A DNA stretch of 64,000 bases from Sulfurovum sp. 16-42-52 (GTDB lineage Bacteria; Campylobacterota; Campylobacteria; Campylobacterales; Sulfurovaceae). The notes under the pieces are model-generated. The model had not been told where the DNA came from and made no database searches. It worked only from the letters and a program-made list of their open reading frames with translations. Shown here piece after piece: positions 1 to 9,600 of the stretch; within the stretch, counting starts at the first letter, position 1; each line of letters opens with the position of its first letter. Location of the stretch: assembly GCA_002281755.1 (NCBI GenBank), contig NCHB01000001.1, positions 89,288 to 153,287 of the forward strand, in the 5' to 3' direction. A program made the position numbers and the translations under genes.

Positions 1-53
1 GTCCTATATGTACCCAAGAAGTGTGAGCGCGTGCAAATTTCAACCTTTTATGG

Positions 54-59
54 TAAAAT
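54..59 (+). promoter_or_regulatory. Probable -10 element for argF
   Basis: TAAAAT, about 50 bp upstream of the argF ATG, in an AT-rich stretch with no clear -35 box. Campylobacterota housekeeping promoters usually have a good -10 and a weak, T-rich -35 region. The upstream gene lies outside the window, so a longer transcript cannot be excluded. Confidence 0.35.
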
Positions 60-107
60 AGTTTCTTTAATTTTACATGCATAGATGCCTGTATCAAGGA
101 AGGTTCC

Positions 108-1061
108 ATGAGACACTTTTTAACACTCAAAGATTTCAGCAAAGAAGAGATCTTGGAGATGATTGCTTTAGCACAAAAAATCAAAGCACAAACCAAAGCA
201 CGACAATTTGTGCCTTACTTGGAACATCAGACACTGGGCATGATCTTTGAAAAAAGTTCGACACGTACGCGTGTGAGTTTTGAAACCGGGATTTATCAGC
301 TTGGTGGCGTGGGGCTTTTTCTCTCTTCTTCTGACATACAGCTCGGACGCGGTGAACCCATGAAAGATACGGCGCGTGTCATCAGCCGTATGGTGGACAT
401 GGTGATGATACGCACCTTTGAGCAGTCTAAACTCGAAGAGTTTGCCACTTACTCCAAAGTGCCGGTCATCAATGGTCTTACAGACTCTTACCATCCTGTA
501 CAACTCATGACAGACTATCTGACCATGCTCGAGTTTGGCAAAGGTGAAAACCCCGTGGTTGCCTATGTGGGCGATGGAAACAACATGACACACTCATGGC
601 TGATGCTGGCTGCCAAACTTGGATTTGAACTGCGCATCGCTACACCCCAAGGGTATGAGTGTGACCCATTTATCATCCTAGAAGCACTCGAAATGGCGCA
701 AAAAAGCGGTGCCAAAATCACCTTCACGACTGACCCCAAAGAGGCAGTAAAAGGATGTGATGTGGTCACTACCGATACATGGGTCTCCATGGGTCAGGAA
801 GCGGAAAAAGAGGCGAGAATCGCTGCATTTAAAGGATATATGGTGGATGAATCTTTAATGGCAGAAGCAAAAGAGGATGCTATCTTCTTGCACTGCCTGC
901 CTGCCTATAGAGGCTATGAAGTGAGTGAAGAGACATTTGAAAAACACGCAGAAGTCATCTTCACAGAAGCAGAAAACAGACTGCACGCCCAAAAAGGCAT
1001 CATGGTCTGGCTGGACGCTCATCGTTCTGATGAGAGTGAGGAATTAGGAATTAGGAATTAG
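108..1061 (+). CDS. argF: Ornithine carbamoyltransferase
   Basis: Converts ornithine and carbamoyl phosphate to citrulline in cytoplasmic arginine synthesis. The carbamoyl-phosphate loop SSTRTR is near residue 50, and the C-terminal catalytic motif HCLPAYRG, with the active-site Cys, is near residue 265. The usual HPCQ motif reads HPVQ near residue 125. The ATG at 108 follows an AAGGAAGG ribosome site. At 317 aa it is slightly longer than the usual ~306 aa. The last residues (ELGIRN) and the stop codon come from a 7-bp tandem repeat (1041-1067), so the tail is probably repeat-derived. Another arginine gene, argJ, lies far away at 42992. Confidence 0.95.
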   Translation: MRHFLTLKDFSKEEILEMIALAQKIKAQTKARQFVPYLEHQTLGMIFEKSSTRTRVSFETGIYQLGGVGLFLSSSDIQLGRGEPMKDTARVISRMVDMVMIRTFEQSKLEEFATYSKVPVINGLTDSYHPVQLMTDYLTMLEFGKGENPVVAYVGDGNNMTHSWLMLAAKLGFELRIATPQGYECDPFIILEALEMAQKSGAKITFTTDPKEAVKGCDVVTTDTWVSMGQEAEKEARIAAFKGYMVDESLMAEAKEDAIFLHCLPAYRGYEVSEETFEKHAEVIFTEAENRLHAQKGIMVWLDAHRSDESEELGIRN

Positions 1062-1067
1062 GAATTA
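1041..1067 (+). repeat. 7-bp tandem repeat array (GAATTAG)
   Basis: Three perfect copies of GAATTAG plus six of the next seven bases. The array overlaps the 3' end of argF and supplies its TAG stop. The first two units of the left arm around the four-helix-bundle gene at 34347 are the same heptamer. No such gene lies here, so this is a solo array. Confidence 0.85.
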
Positions 1068-1140
1068 TTGTTTGTATTGCATGGCAATGCTTATGATGCC
1101 TTACACAAAGAAACCTATAGCTCTTCATTCATAAAATAAT

Positions 1141-1216
1141 GTCGACCTGAACGCCCTTGAAAGCGTAGCGATTCGAGAAGGTCGACGCTTTTTGCCTACT
1201 TTTTCTAAAAAAGTAG
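1141..1216. repeat. Palindromic intergenic sequence (two hairpins)
   Basis: Two inverted repeats lie between argF and hemN. GTCGACCT (1141-1148) pairs with AGGTCGAC (1179-1186). CTACTTTTT (1196-1204) pairs with AAAAAGTAG (1208-1216) across a 3-nt loop. The second could act as a terminator after argF, but no clear U-tract follows, and the whole unit looks more like a dispersed palindromic repeat. Confidence 0.45.
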
Positions 1217-1264
1217 AAAGAAAACCCAAAGATGAAAAAAAATTCAAGCCCAAAAGGAACCCCC

Positions 1265-2632
1265 TTGAGTCAAATCGATTTTGAAAAGTTCAGCAAATAC
1301 TCCAAAGCAGGTCCAAGATACACCTCCTATCCTACTGCTTTAGAGTTCAGTGATGCTTTCCAATACGATGACTACATCAACTACCTGGAAACTTCAACCG
1401 AAAAACTCTCACTCTATGTGCATCTTCCTTTCTGCCGGAGTGCGTGTTACTTTTGTGGGTGTAACGTCATCTTTACCTCCAAAGAAGAAAAACTCTCAAC
1501 CTACATCACCTATCTCAAAAAAGAGATAAACCTTTTGGCCACTTACATCGATACTTCACGTGAAGTCATACAGTTTCATTTTGGCGGCGGTACACCGACT
1601 TTTTACAAAGCGTTTGAACTGGATGAGATCGTGACGTACATTAAAAGCAAATTTCCCAACTGGAGCAAGGAGGCTGAAATCTCCTGCGAGATAGACCCGC
1701 GCTACTTTAATGAAGAACAGATGAAAGTCTTTGCCAAACACGGATTTAACCGCATCTCTTTTGGCGTTCAGGACTTGGATGAAACGGTGCAAAAAGAGAT
1801 CCACCGTGTCCAGCCTTTGGAACTGACCCAAAAGGCGGTCGATCTGGCAAGAAAATACGGCATCCGTTCCATCAACACGGATTTTATCTATGGATTGCCT
1901 TATCAAACCCTAGAAACATTTAAACAAACTCTTGAACTCTCTACCCAGCTTAACCCCGATAGAGTCGCGGTTTTTAACTATGCGCATGTACCGTGGCTGA
2001 TGAAAACACAGCGTAAATTTGATGAGACCACCTTGCCTGCACCGGAAGTAAAACTGGAGATATTTCAGTATACTATTGACTTTTTTGAAAGCAAGGGGTA
2101 TAAAATGGTAGGGATGGATCATTTTGCAAAACCCGAAGATGAACTCTTTGCTGCCATCGAAAAAGGGGAGCTTCACCGTAACTTTCAAGGCTATACCACA
2201 AAAGGTGGTGCCAACCTTGTGGGTATCGGGCTTACCAGCATCGGTGAAGGTGCGCGGTACTATGCACAAAACACCAAAGACATGAAAGTCTATGAAGCAG
2301 CGCTTGATACAGGCAGACTGCCTTTTGAACGCGGTGTCAATCTGAGTGAAGATGACTTTATACGAAAAGCGGTCATCATGGAACTGATGGCAAACTTTTC
2401 TATAGACATGCTTCGTATCAACACAGAGTATGGCATAGACTTTAAAAGCTATTTTGCAGATGCCCTCTTGGGATTAGAAGAATTTGTAGAAGCCAAACTG
2501 GTCACTATCTCAAACAATAAAATCTCAGTGAGTCCAACAGGGACACTGCTGATACGCAATATAGCCATGCCCTTTGATGCCTACATGCACCAGTATGAGC
2601 AAGGCAAAAAGAGTTTTTCAAAAACAGTATAA
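1265..2632 (+). CDS. hemN: Oxygen-independent coproporphyrinogen III oxidase
   Basis: Radical-SAM enzyme that decarboxylates coproporphyrinogen III to protoporphyrinogen IX without oxygen in haem synthesis. The [4Fe-4S]/SAM motif CxxxCxxC lies in CRSACYFCGC, followed by the HFGGGTPTF glycine-rich SAM motif. The N-terminal block YSKAGPRYTSYPT is typical of the family. I prefer the TTG at 1265, which has AAAAGGA six bases upstream and gives a normal ~455-aa protein. The ATG at 1232 would add eleven residues of low-complexity leader and has only a weak ribosome site. The GlcF-like gene follows after 15 bp and is probably co-transcribed. Confidence 0.93.
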   Translation: MSQIDFEKFSKYSKAGPRYTSYPTALEFSDAFQYDDYINYLETSTEKLSLYVHLPFCRSACYFCGCNVIFTSKEEKLSTYITYLKKEINLLATYIDTSREVIQFHFGGGTPTFYKAFELDEIVTYIKSKFPNWSKEAEISCEIDPRYFNEEQMKVFAKHGFNRISFGVQDLDETVQKEIHRVQPLELTQKAVDLARKYGIRSINTDFIYGLPYQTLETFKQTLELSTQLNPDRVAVFNYAHVPWLMKTQRKFDETTLPAPEVKLEIFQYTIDFFESKGYKMVGMDHFAKPEDELFAAIEKGELHRNFQGYTTKGGANLVGIGLTSIGEGARYYAQNTKDMKVYEAALDTGRLPFERGVNLSEDDFIRKAVIMELMANFSIDMLRINTEYGIDFKSYFADALLGLEEFVEAKLVTISNNKISVSPTGTLLIRNIAMPFDAYMHQYEQGKKSFSKTV

Positions 2633-2647
2633 GAGCTAAGAGGAAAT

Positions 2648-3952
2648 ATGAGCAAACCAATAGAAGAAATTTTTAATTTTACTGCCACGAGCGATGACTG
2701 TATCAAGTGCGGAAAGTGCATCCCCGTGTGTACCATACACCAAGTCAACCCTGATGAGACGACCTCTCCACGAGGGTTTATAGAACTTTTGGGTGCCTAT
2801 CAACAGGGGCATCTGGAGTTGGACAAAAATGCAAAAGACATCTTTGAGTCTTGTTTTTTATGTACCAACTGTGTGGATGTCTGTCCCAACTCTCTCGCCA
2901 CCGATATGGTCATCGAAGAGGTGCGTGCAGATATCGCCGATAAATTTGGTATAGCATGGTTCAAGCGTGGATTTTTCTTTTTGCTTCGCCATCGTTTTAT
3001 CATGGATATGGTGATGAAGATGGGCTTTATGTTTAAAACCTGTGCACTCTCTCAGGACGATAAAGGCAGAGGCTTGCGTGCACGATTTTCTTTGCCACTT
3101 GTTAAAAAAGGCAGACTCTTGCCTTCTATGGCAAAAACAAGTTTTCTCAACAGCTACCCTGAAGAGATCCCTGCACCGGTTCGCGAAGAAAAAAATAAAC
3201 GTGTGGCATTGTTTATAGGGTGTTTGGCAAACTACAACTACACGGGTATCGGTGACAGTTTGGTGGAGATACTTAAAGAGCTGAACATCGACATCTTTAT
3301 CCCTAAAAAACAGCTCTGCTGCGGTGCACCTGCCTATTTTACGGGTGATGTGAACTCTGTGGAGTATATGACGAAAAAAAATATCGCCTACTTTGAAAGC
3401 TTCATGGATGAATGTGACGCGATGCTCATCCCTGAAGCGACCTGTTCTGCGATGATCAAACACGACTGGGAAGTTTTTTTTAAAAACCATAAGATGCCAG
3501 AGTGGGAAGCACGTGCCAAAAAAGTAGCACAAAAGATTTTTATGGCGACCGCGTGGCTGGATGACAACACCGACTTGCAACAAATACTCAAAGAACGGGG
3601 TAAAAAATTTGATGAAGCCGTCACCTACCATGACCCTTGTCATGCCAGAAAGGTACAGGGTATATGGCAGCAACCGCGTAATCTGCTTGCGCCAAACTAC
3701 CCGATGATAGAGATGTCTGAGTCTAACCGCTGTTGTGGTTTTGGTGGTGTAACGATGCAAACAGAGAAGTTTCACTTTGCGCAGGCTGCAGGCAAACCCA
3801 AAGCAGCGATGATCAAAGAGACTAAAGCACACTATGTCAGTGCGGAGTGTTCAGCCTGTCGTATGCAGCTGAGTGAAGCGCTTAATGATGCCAAAGTCGA
3901 AACCATCTTTAAAAATCCGCTCGAACTCATCGCGGCGTCTCTCAAAGAGTAG
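2648..3952 (+). CDS. glcF: GlcF/LldE-like (Fe-S)-binding oxidoreductase subunit
   Basis: Predicted electron-transfer subunit of a glycolate/lactate-type oxidase complex. The N-terminus has two 4Fe-4S ferredoxin motifs (CIKCGKCIPVC near residue 19 and CFLCTNCVDVC near residue 74). The C-terminal two thirds hold two cysteine-rich CCG domains, with CCGAP near residue 223 and CCGFG near residue 362. This order matches GlcF, LldE and heterodisulfide-reductase-D relatives. The likely flavoprotein partner, glcD, is at 23731, about 20 kb away. The exact substrate cannot be read from sequence. AGAGGAAAT precedes the ATG. Confidence 0.85.
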   Translation: MSKPIEEIFNFTATSDDCIKCGKCIPVCTIHQVNPDETTSPRGFIELLGAYQQGHLELDKNAKDIFESCFLCTNCVDVCPNSLATDMVIEEVRADIADKFGIAWFKRGFFFLLRHRFIMDMVMKMGFMFKTCALSQDDKGRGLRARFSLPLVKKGRLLPSMAKTSFLNSYPEEIPAPVREEKNKRVALFIGCLANYNYTGIGDSLVEILKELNIDIFIPKKQLCCGAPAYFTGDVNSVEYMTKKNIAYFESFMDECDAMLIPEATCSAMIKHDWEVFFKNHKMPEWEARAKKVAQKIFMATAWLDDNTDLQQILKERGKKFDEAVTYHDPCHARKVQGIWQQPRNLLAPNYPMIEMSESNRCCGFGGVTMQTEKFHFAQAAGKPKAAMIKETKAHYVSAECSACRMQLSEALNDAKVETIFKNPLELIAASLKE

Positions 3953-3953
3953 T

Positions 3954-5195
3954 TTAGGCGCGTGGATTTTTTGTGTATATCACAAAGATATTGTTTCCCG
4001 CCTCATACCTGTAGCCAAGCCTCCATCCAAGCTTTTCTACGATGCTGTGGACAATATAAAGCCCCAATCCAAATCCTGAACTTCTTTTTTCTTCTTGGGA
4101 AAAGGGTTCGATATAGTAGCTAAAAGGGTGCTGTAATGCTTCACCCTGAGAAATCACCTCTAAGCTGCCCTCTGGTGTGGATTTGAGGGTAACTTCTTTA
4201 TTTTTACTGTACTTAATGCCATTATCAAGTAGATTTTTAATCGCCAAGGAGAGCAGTTTCACATCAGTCGTCAAAGCGATATTTTCCACATCGATAATCA
4301 CTCGGCCTTTGATGGTCATCAAAAGTTCCTGACTGCGGCGTATCACTTCATCGAGCATCGTATATTCAAAGTTGGGTTCAAAACTTTGCGTGGTGACACG
4401 CTCTACCTCAGCAAGTTCTGAGATAAGCTCATTCATACGCTCAAATGCGCGGATGAGAACCTCTTTGGTCGCTTCATCATCCAGCATCTCCACAATAATA
4501 CGCCCTTTTGTAATGGGTGTTTTAAGCTCATGCATCAGGTTTCGCATAAAGAGGTTTTTTGAAGCACTCAGTGTGTTGATATACCGTATCGCATCATCAA
4601 AACTTTTTGCAATTTTACCTATCTCATCATCATAAAGGTAGGTAATACGTGTCTGTGTATCGCCTTTGGCAAAGCGTTGTATCTGCTTGTGGAGTGTTTT
4701 TAAAGGTTCCAGTTTTTTCAATACCGCCAAATAGACCAAAAGAAGCAGCCCAATCAAAAAAATACCCAGCGTCACTGCTATTTCAAAAAAATAATTCTCA
4801 GGCCTGTCATCTTGCAAGAGCAGATTATGTTCCATACGCTGCACATAGATATAGTGTGTACCGCGTATATTGAACACCCTCACTCTACCTACAGATGAGC
4901 CTCCTGTAAAGACAGTTGTACCCTGAATCTCAATCTCTTTTTTAATCTCTTTGGCTTTTTCATCTTTGACTTCCTTGACCAAAAGATCTTTATACAGTTG
5001 CGCCAAATCCTCTTTTTGGGGGTTAAGTTCAAGTTTCGATAAAAAGGTGAGAGAGACCAGTTGATAGTGTTTATACTCTTCTATCTTGTGCCTGTCTTTA
5101 TCCCAAGAGAGAAAAAGCAAAAATGTGGCAATCAAAATCAACAATGCCACGGAAAAAAGGACATGGATGAAGGTGGTTACGGGCAGGTTTCTCAT
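3954..5195 (-). CDS. ArsS-family sensor histidine kinase
   Basis: Inner-membrane kinase with TM helices near residues 10-30 and 138-160, a ~105-residue periplasmic domain, a HAMP-like linker, a dimerisation helix with phospho-acceptor His222 in MHELKTPITKG, and an ATPase domain (NLLDNGIKYS, then GFGLGLYIV). The HELKTPITKG signature is typical of Campylobacterota ArsS kinases; in Helicobacter pylori ArsRS responds to acid. The signal here is unknown. The start overlaps the regulator stop by ATGA (5192-5195), so the pair is translationally coupled. Confidence 0.88.
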   Translation of the reverse strand: MRNLPVTTFIHVLFSVALLILIATFLLFLSWDKDRHKIEEYKHYQLVSLTFLSKLELNPQKEDLAQLYKDLLVKEVKDEKAKEIKKEIEIQGTTVFTGGSSVGRVRVFNIRGTHYIYVQRMEHNLLLQDDRPENYFFEIAVTLGIFLIGLLLLVYLAVLKKLEPLKTLHKQIQRFAKGDTQTRITYLYDDEIGKIAKSFDDAIRYINTLSASKNLFMRNLMHELKTPITKGRIIVEMLDDEATKEVLIRAFERMNELISELAEVERVTTQSFEPNFEYTMLDEVIRRSQELLMTIKGRVIIDVENIALTTDVKLLSLAIKNLLDNGIKYSKNKEVTLKSTPEGSLEVISQGEALQHPFSYYIEPFSQEEKRSSGFGLGLYIVHSIVEKLGWRLGYRYEAGNNIFVIYTKNPRA

Positions 5196-5877
5196 ACGCG
5201 GTCAGTCAAAAGGTATCCTACCCCGCGAATAGGTTTAATATAAATATTATCCGCATCAATTTTGGCAATCTTCTGCCTGATACGGGAGATAATGACATCG
5301 ATGTTTTTGATGGAGGAGTCATCATCGATGTGTTCACTTTCATACAAAAGCTGTTCGCGCGAGACTGAACCGTTTTTATGCTGCAAAAGCATACCCAACA
5401 CATCAAACTCTGCAGCAGTAAGTTCCAAAGATTTACCCTTAAACCGAATCTCTCTGGCATTGGTATCGAGCACAAAAAGCTCTACTTTCTCAGCCGTTTT
5501 ATCTTCAGCACTATAGGTACGTCTTAAGATCGTTTTGATACGTGTGACGAGTTCTCTTGGATCATAAGGCTTTGGCATATAGTCATCTGCACCCCTCTCC
5601 ATACCGATAACCTTATCGGTGATGTCATCTCTAGCCGAAGAGATAATGATGGGGATATTGGTGATATCACGTATCTTGGGTATGACTTCGAGTCCATCCA
5701 TACCCGGTAAGGTCAAATCCAAAATAATCAAGTCAAATTTGTGTTGCGTAAGCAACGAAAGCCCTATATAAGGGTCTTCAGCTCCAATGACTTCCATGTC
5801 AAATTTTGTCAGATAGTTTGTTAAGATGAGTGCCAGTTCGGGATCATCTTCTATGATAAGTATTTTTGTGATGACAT
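5192..5877 (-). CDS. OmpR-family response regulator (ArsR-like), anomalous start
   Basis: Receiver domain plus winged-helix DNA-binding domain, partner of the kinase at 3954. The phospho-acceptor Asp is in DLIILDLTLPGMDG. The first in-frame ATG (5797) would leave out the first strand and the acidic pocket. In-frame sequence upstream encodes ILIIEDDPELALILTNYL, the missing start of a receiver, but has no ATG, GTG or TTG that includes it. An ATG at 5877 behind AAGGAAG is out of frame; one more A in the five-A run at about 5863-5867 would join it as MSSQKILIIEDD. So this is a sequencing error, a real frameshift, or a rare start such as ATC at 5872. Confidence 0.75.
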
Positions 5878-5908
5878 CTTCCTTCTGTAGATTAGTTGAT
5901 AATTAGGC

Positions 5909-6940
5909 TTATTTATTTTGTTCTTTATCATTATAATCTATATATACTTTAGTAATTGCTATCAAAAAAGAGGTGATGGCTGGACCCAAAATCATCCCCC
6001 AAAAACCATAGGTGCTCATCCCTGCCAATATGGAGAAAAATATTACGATTTCATTGATTTCTATGGTACTTTTGAGCAGATTTTCTTTAATGATTTTGAT
6101 AATAATAGGCTTGATAAAGGTATCGGCAATAACCGAAATAACCACCACAGAATATCCGCCGATAAAGAGTGCACTCTGCGCATCCATCTTTCCCCACACA
6201 TATAAAGACAGTGGCAGCCAAACCAGCATACCGCCTACAATCGGTATCAAAGAAGCAAAGCCGTAGATAATACCAAAAAACACTCCGTTAAAACCAAAAT
6301 ACCCTACCATCACACCAAAGAGCAATCCTTCAAAAATGGCCGTTACAATGATGGAGTAAAAAACCACTTCCATCGTAGATGAAACTTCATGAATCATCTT
6401 GGCACTCTTCATCTTGCTTACAGGCATTAGTGCGCGTATCAAATCAAAAAAACGTTCTCCGTAAAAATTGATAATAAAATAAAAAACCACGACAAGAAAC
6501 ATATTTTTGACAAATCCCAAACCGGCACTGCCTGCAGTGGTCACATAAGAAGTGGCATACTGGATATATCCTGCAATCTTTTCTTCATTGAGGCTTGTCT
6601 GGCTCCACTCTTTAAGGTAGGGAATCTTTTGAGAAAATGTTTCCACTACTGAAGTCACTTGCGTGATGATGCCGATGTCGAGCTTGGAGATATATCCTAC
6701 CCCCGTGGTTGCCATATACACCAAAGGAGCAAACAAAATTAAAACCAAAAGCAAAGAAGTAATCAACGCAGAGACTTTTCTTGAGTGAAAATACTTGATC
6801 AGTTTTTTGGTGAAGTTGTACGTTGCCATCGTGAGTAAAATCGCAACCACAATAGAGAGCAAAAAAGGCTGATAAATACTATAGGCACCCACCAATGAAA
6901 GTACAAAAAGTACGGTAATCATCGCAGGTTTATTGTCCAT
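5909..6940 (-). CDS. PerM/AI-2E transporter family membrane protein
   Basis: Polytopic inner-membrane protein of the UPF0118 (PerM, TqsA) family, with about seven or eight hydrophobic segments, the conserved central region [20 protein letters not shown], and a typical C-terminal [20 protein letters not shown] block. Members have been linked to autoinducer-2 export and Na+/H+ antiport; the substrate here is unknown. I start at the ATG at 6940 (MDNKPAM), inside the last codons of ruvB with an 11-bp overlap; the upstream ATG at 6982 would extend deeper into ruvB. It sits between ruvB and the regulator in a minus-strand operon. Confidence 0.85.
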   Translation of the reverse strand: MDNKPAMITVLFVLSLVGAYSIYQPFLLSIVVAILLTMATYNFTKKLIKYFHSRKVSALITSLLLVLILFAPLVYMATTGVGYISKLDIGIITQVTSVVETFSQKIPYLKEWSQTSLNEEKIAGYIQYATSYVTTAGSAGLGFVKNMFLVVVFYFIINFYGERFFDLIRALMPVSKMKSAKMIHEVSSTMEVVFYSIIVTAIFEGLLFGVMVGYFGFNGVFFGIIYGFASLIPIVGGMLVWLPLSLYVWGKMDAQSALFIGGYSVVVISVIADTFIKPIIIKIIKENLLKSTIEINEIVIFFSILAGMSTYGFWGMILGPAITSFLIAITKVYIDYNDKEQNK

Positions 6941-7943
6941 CAAACAGTCCGTCTTTTGTTCCTGAGAGCCTAAAATGCTCATAACTTTTTTGCGTGGCGA
7001 TGCGACCTCTGGCCGTTCTTTCGATGTAACCGTTGGCTATGAGATACGGCTCCAACACATCTTCTATGGTGCCTTCATCTTCAGAGAGTGCTGCGCCAAT
7101 GGTGCTAAGACCCATGGGTTTGTTTTTGGCTGAGACTAGCAATTCTAAAAGCTGTATATCCTGCTCATCAAACCCCAAATGATTGACACCCAGTTCATCT
7201 AAAGCATACTGGGCTCTTTTTAGGGTAACTTCAGACTCACCCGCAACTTCAGAAAAATCTCTGACACGCTTGAGCAGCCGTAGAGCGATACGCGGTGTCC
7301 CTCTGCTTCGTCGTGCTATCTCGCTTGAGGCTTCTGTATGTGCCGGTTTTTCGAGTTTTTTAGACGCCTGTGTAACAATCTGTGCCAACTCTTCGGGTGT
7401 ATAAAACTGCATACGAAAATGCATACCAAAACGCTCTCTAAGAGGATTAGAAAGCATCCCTGCTCTGGTGGTTGCACCGATGAGGGTAAAGCGTGGCAAA
7501 TCAATCTTCACGGTCTGTGCCGCTGGGCCGCTTCCGATGATGATGTCCAAACGAAAATCTTCCATGGCAGGGTAGAGTATCTCTTCGACTGCCGGTGACA
7601 TACGGTGAATCTCATCGATAAACAGGATATCACCCTCTTCGATGTTGGTTAAGAGTGCCGCAAGGTCACCTGCTTTTTCTATCATAGGAGCAGCCGTGGT
7701 CTTGATATTGGCGCCCATTTCATTGGAGATGATGTTTGCGATGGTCGTTTTTCCCAAACCCGGAGGACCAAAAAAGAGGATGTGATCAAGCGCCTCGTTT
7801 CTTTTTCTGCTTGCTTCTATGAAGACTTTGAGGTTCTTTTTGATCTTCTCTTGCCCGATATACTCATCCCAAGAGCTCGGTCGAAGGGTGAATTCGTAGG
7901 AAATCTCTTCACTAAAGCGTTCTATCTCTACCATACGTTCCAT
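6930..7943 (-). CDS. ruvB: Holliday junction branch migration helicase RuvB
   Basis: Hexameric AAA+ motor that drives branch migration with RuvA and RuvC in recombinational repair. Walker A is GPPGLGKTT near residue 60 and Walker B is LFIDEIHR near residue 107. The arginine-finger/sensor segment [18 protein letters not shown] and the C-terminal winged helix ([21 protein letters not shown]) follow. At 337 aa it is of normal length. Its ATG overlaps the panB stop by one base (TGATG). No ruvA or ruvC lies nearby. Confidence 0.97.
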   Translation of the reverse strand: MERMVEIERFSEEISYEFTLRPSSWDEYIGQEKIKKNLKVFIEASRKRNEALDHILFFGPPGLGKTTIANIISNEMGANIKTTAAPMIEKAGDLAALLTNIEEGDILFIDEIHRMSPAVEEILYPAMEDFRLDIIIGSGPAAQTVKIDLPRFTLIGATTRAGMLSNPLRERFGMHFRMQFYTPEELAQIVTQASKKLEKPAHTEASSEIARRSRGTPRIALRLLKRVRDFSEVAGESEVTLKRAQYALDELGVNHLGFDEQDIQLLELLVSAKNKPMGLSTIGAALSEDEGTIEDVLEPYLIANGYIERTARGRIATQKSYEHFRLSGTKDGLFDGQ

Positions 7944-8755
7944 CAGTAGGTGTAGTCCTCGCTGGGAAATGCTCTGGATTTGACTTCATCCCTGTAGGTT
8001 TGCAGCCCTTTTCGAATCTGCTTTGCACCATCAAAATACTCTTTGACAAATTTGGGTTTAAACGCTTCAAAAAAGCCGAACATATCGCTCCATACCAGTA
8101 CTTGTCCATCTGTAGTATTGCCCGAACCTATCCCTATAGTGGGTACAGAGACGGCATTGGTGATGGCTTTGGCTGCTTCTTCTTTGACACCCTCTACGAC
8201 GATGGCAAACACACCGGCTTTTTCCAACGCTTTTGCATCTTCCACCAACACATCGATATCGGCCTGATCTTTACCTCTCACTTTATAACCGCCTTCACTG
8301 CGTACAAACTGCGGCATCAGACCGATGTGCCCCAGTACTGCAATAGAGTTTTGCCTCAATGCTTCAACGATGTGCGCCCGCTCTTTTCCGCCTTCGAGCT
8401 TCACAGCCTGTGCATTGGTTTCTCTGTACACCCTTGTGGCATTTTCGACTGCAAGTTGCGGTGTCATATAGGTACCAAAAGGCATATCGACCACAATCAA
8501 CGGCAGATTAGCCCCGTTACACACTGCCTGAGTATGATAAATCATCTGATCCATGGTGGCTGAAAGCGTGTCTTCTTTACCCAAAAAACTCATATTGAGG
8601 CTGTCGCCGACCAGTATCATCTCTACTTCACCGTCAAACAGCTTGGCAAAAAGCGCATCATAGGCAGTCACCATGGTGATAGGCTCACGCCCTTTCATAT
8701 TTGCAAGTGTGTTTAGGGTTACTTTTTTTTCTATCTTGGGGGTATGGATACTCAT
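7943..8755 (-). CDS. panB: 3-methyl-2-oxobutanoate hydroxymethyltransferase
   Basis: First committed enzyme of pantothenate (CoA) synthesis; transfers a one-carbon unit from methylene-tetrahydrofolate to 2-oxoisovalerate. Family blocks include [27 protein letters not shown] (Mg2+ site), [17 protein letters not shown] and GHIGLMPQ. Of the possible starts at 8776, 8758 and 8755, I prefer 8755 ([11 protein letters not shown]) because AGGA lies five bases upstream. It is the first gene of the panB-ruvB-perM-regulator-kinase run and is divergent from trpA. Confidence 0.95.
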   Translation of the reverse strand: MSIHTPKIEKKVTLNTLANMKGREPITMVTAYDALFAKLFDGEVEMILVGDSLNMSFLGKEDTLSATMDQMIYHTQAVCNGANLPLIVVDMPFGTYMTPQLAVENATRVYRETNAQAVKLEGGKERAHIVEALRQNSIAVLGHIGLMPQFVRSEGGYKVRGKDQADIDVLVEDAKALEKAGVFAIVVEGVKEEAAKAITNAVSVPTIGIGSGNTTDGQVLVWSDMFGFFEAFKPKFVKEYFDGAKQIRKGLQTYRDEVKSRAFPSEDYTY

Positions 8756-8793
8756 CATCGTCCTACTATGCGTCATAATTTATCGTTTCACTC

Positions 8794-8816
8794 ATTTTAT
8801 CTAAAAAATGTATAAT
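8794..8816. promoter_or_regulatory. Divergent -10 elements for panB and trpA
   Basis: On the plus strand TATAAT (8811-8816) sits about 40 bp before trpA. On the minus strand TAAAAT (complement of 8794-8799) sits about 40 bp before panB. The two -10 boxes are 11 bp apart, so the promoters overlap back to back. Neither has a good -35 box. Confidence 0.5.
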
Positions 8817-8856
8817 AACAAAAAATAAATGACATAGTGTCGCAAAAGAGTATCGT

Positions 8857-9597
8857 TTGAAAAATTTGGTTGCTTACATTACGACAGGGTTTCCTTCTTT
8901 GGAATTTACAGTAGATGCTGCTTTGGCTTTAGCTGAAGCCGGTGTTGATACACTTGAACTGGGTATGCCTTTTTCTGACCCTGTTGCTGATGGGCCGGTT
9001 ATTGAAAAAGCCAATCTCAAAGCACTCGAAAATGGCTTTAAACTCTCACATCTTTTTGAAGTCTCCGCACAGATAACTCCGCACATCGATACACTGTGGA
9101 TGGGCTACTTTAACCCTTTCTACCACAGAGGTATGGACACTTTCATCACTGAAGCCAAAAAAGCCGGTGTGGGCGGCTTCATTATCCCTGACCTTCCTTT
9201 TGAAGAGGCTGCACCTTACAAACAGGGCATCGAAGCTGCAGGACTTTCACTCATCGATTTTATAGCACCGACCGACTCAGAAGCACGCATACAAACCATT
9301 GTCTCACAGGCACAAAAGTTTATCTATCTGGTTGCCTATGCCGGTATCACGGGGGCTGGAAAAAGTGAAGAGCTGCAACCCATCATTACCAACATCAAAA
9401 AATACAGCGACACTCCCGTTTATGTAGGCTTTGGTGTCGATGAGCACACAGCGAAAGAGAAAGCAAAAGGGGCTGACGGGGTTATCGTCGGTTCTGCATT
9501 TGTCAAAATCTTGCTCGATGACCATCTCAGCGACACACAAAAAATAAACAAAATTGCTGTTATTGCCAAAGAAATAAAAGAAAAAATCAACACATAA
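8857..9597 (+). CDS. trpA: Tryptophan synthase alpha subunit
   Basis: Cleaves indole-3-glycerol phosphate to indole and glyceraldehyde 3-phosphate. The TIM-barrel catalytic residues are Glu34 and Asp45 in LELGMPFSDPVADGP; the phosphate-binding regions YAGITGAG and VGFGV/VGSAF are present. At 246 aa it is slightly short for the family but complete. It starts at TTG (8857), since no ATG precedes the conserved N-terminus KNLVAYITTGFP. It is apart from trpB; trpF is also isolated at 40212, so the trp genes are dispersed. Confidence 0.96.
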   Translation: MKNLVAYITTGFPSLEFTVDAALALAEAGVDTLELGMPFSDPVADGPVIEKANLKALENGFKLSHLFEVSAQITPHIDTLWMGYFNPFYHRGMDTFITEAKKAGVGGFIIPDLPFEEAAPYKQGIEAAGLSLIDFIAPTDSEARIQTIVSQAQKFIYLVAYAGITGAGKSEELQPIITNIKKYSDTPVYVGFGVDEHTAKEKAKGADGVIVGSAFVKILLDDHLSDTQKINKIAVIAKEIKEKINT

Positions 9598-9600
9598 CTG

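Noticed and set aside
2858..3832. A 324-codon open frame on the minus strand
   Set aside because: It lies opposite the GlcF-like gene, which has clear Fe-S and CCG motifs. The antisense product has no recognisable domain and many Cys/His/Arg, as expected from a mirror frame.
8000..8563. A 187-codon plus-strand frame in panB
   Set aside because: Antisense shadow of panB, which is a complete, conserved enzyme.
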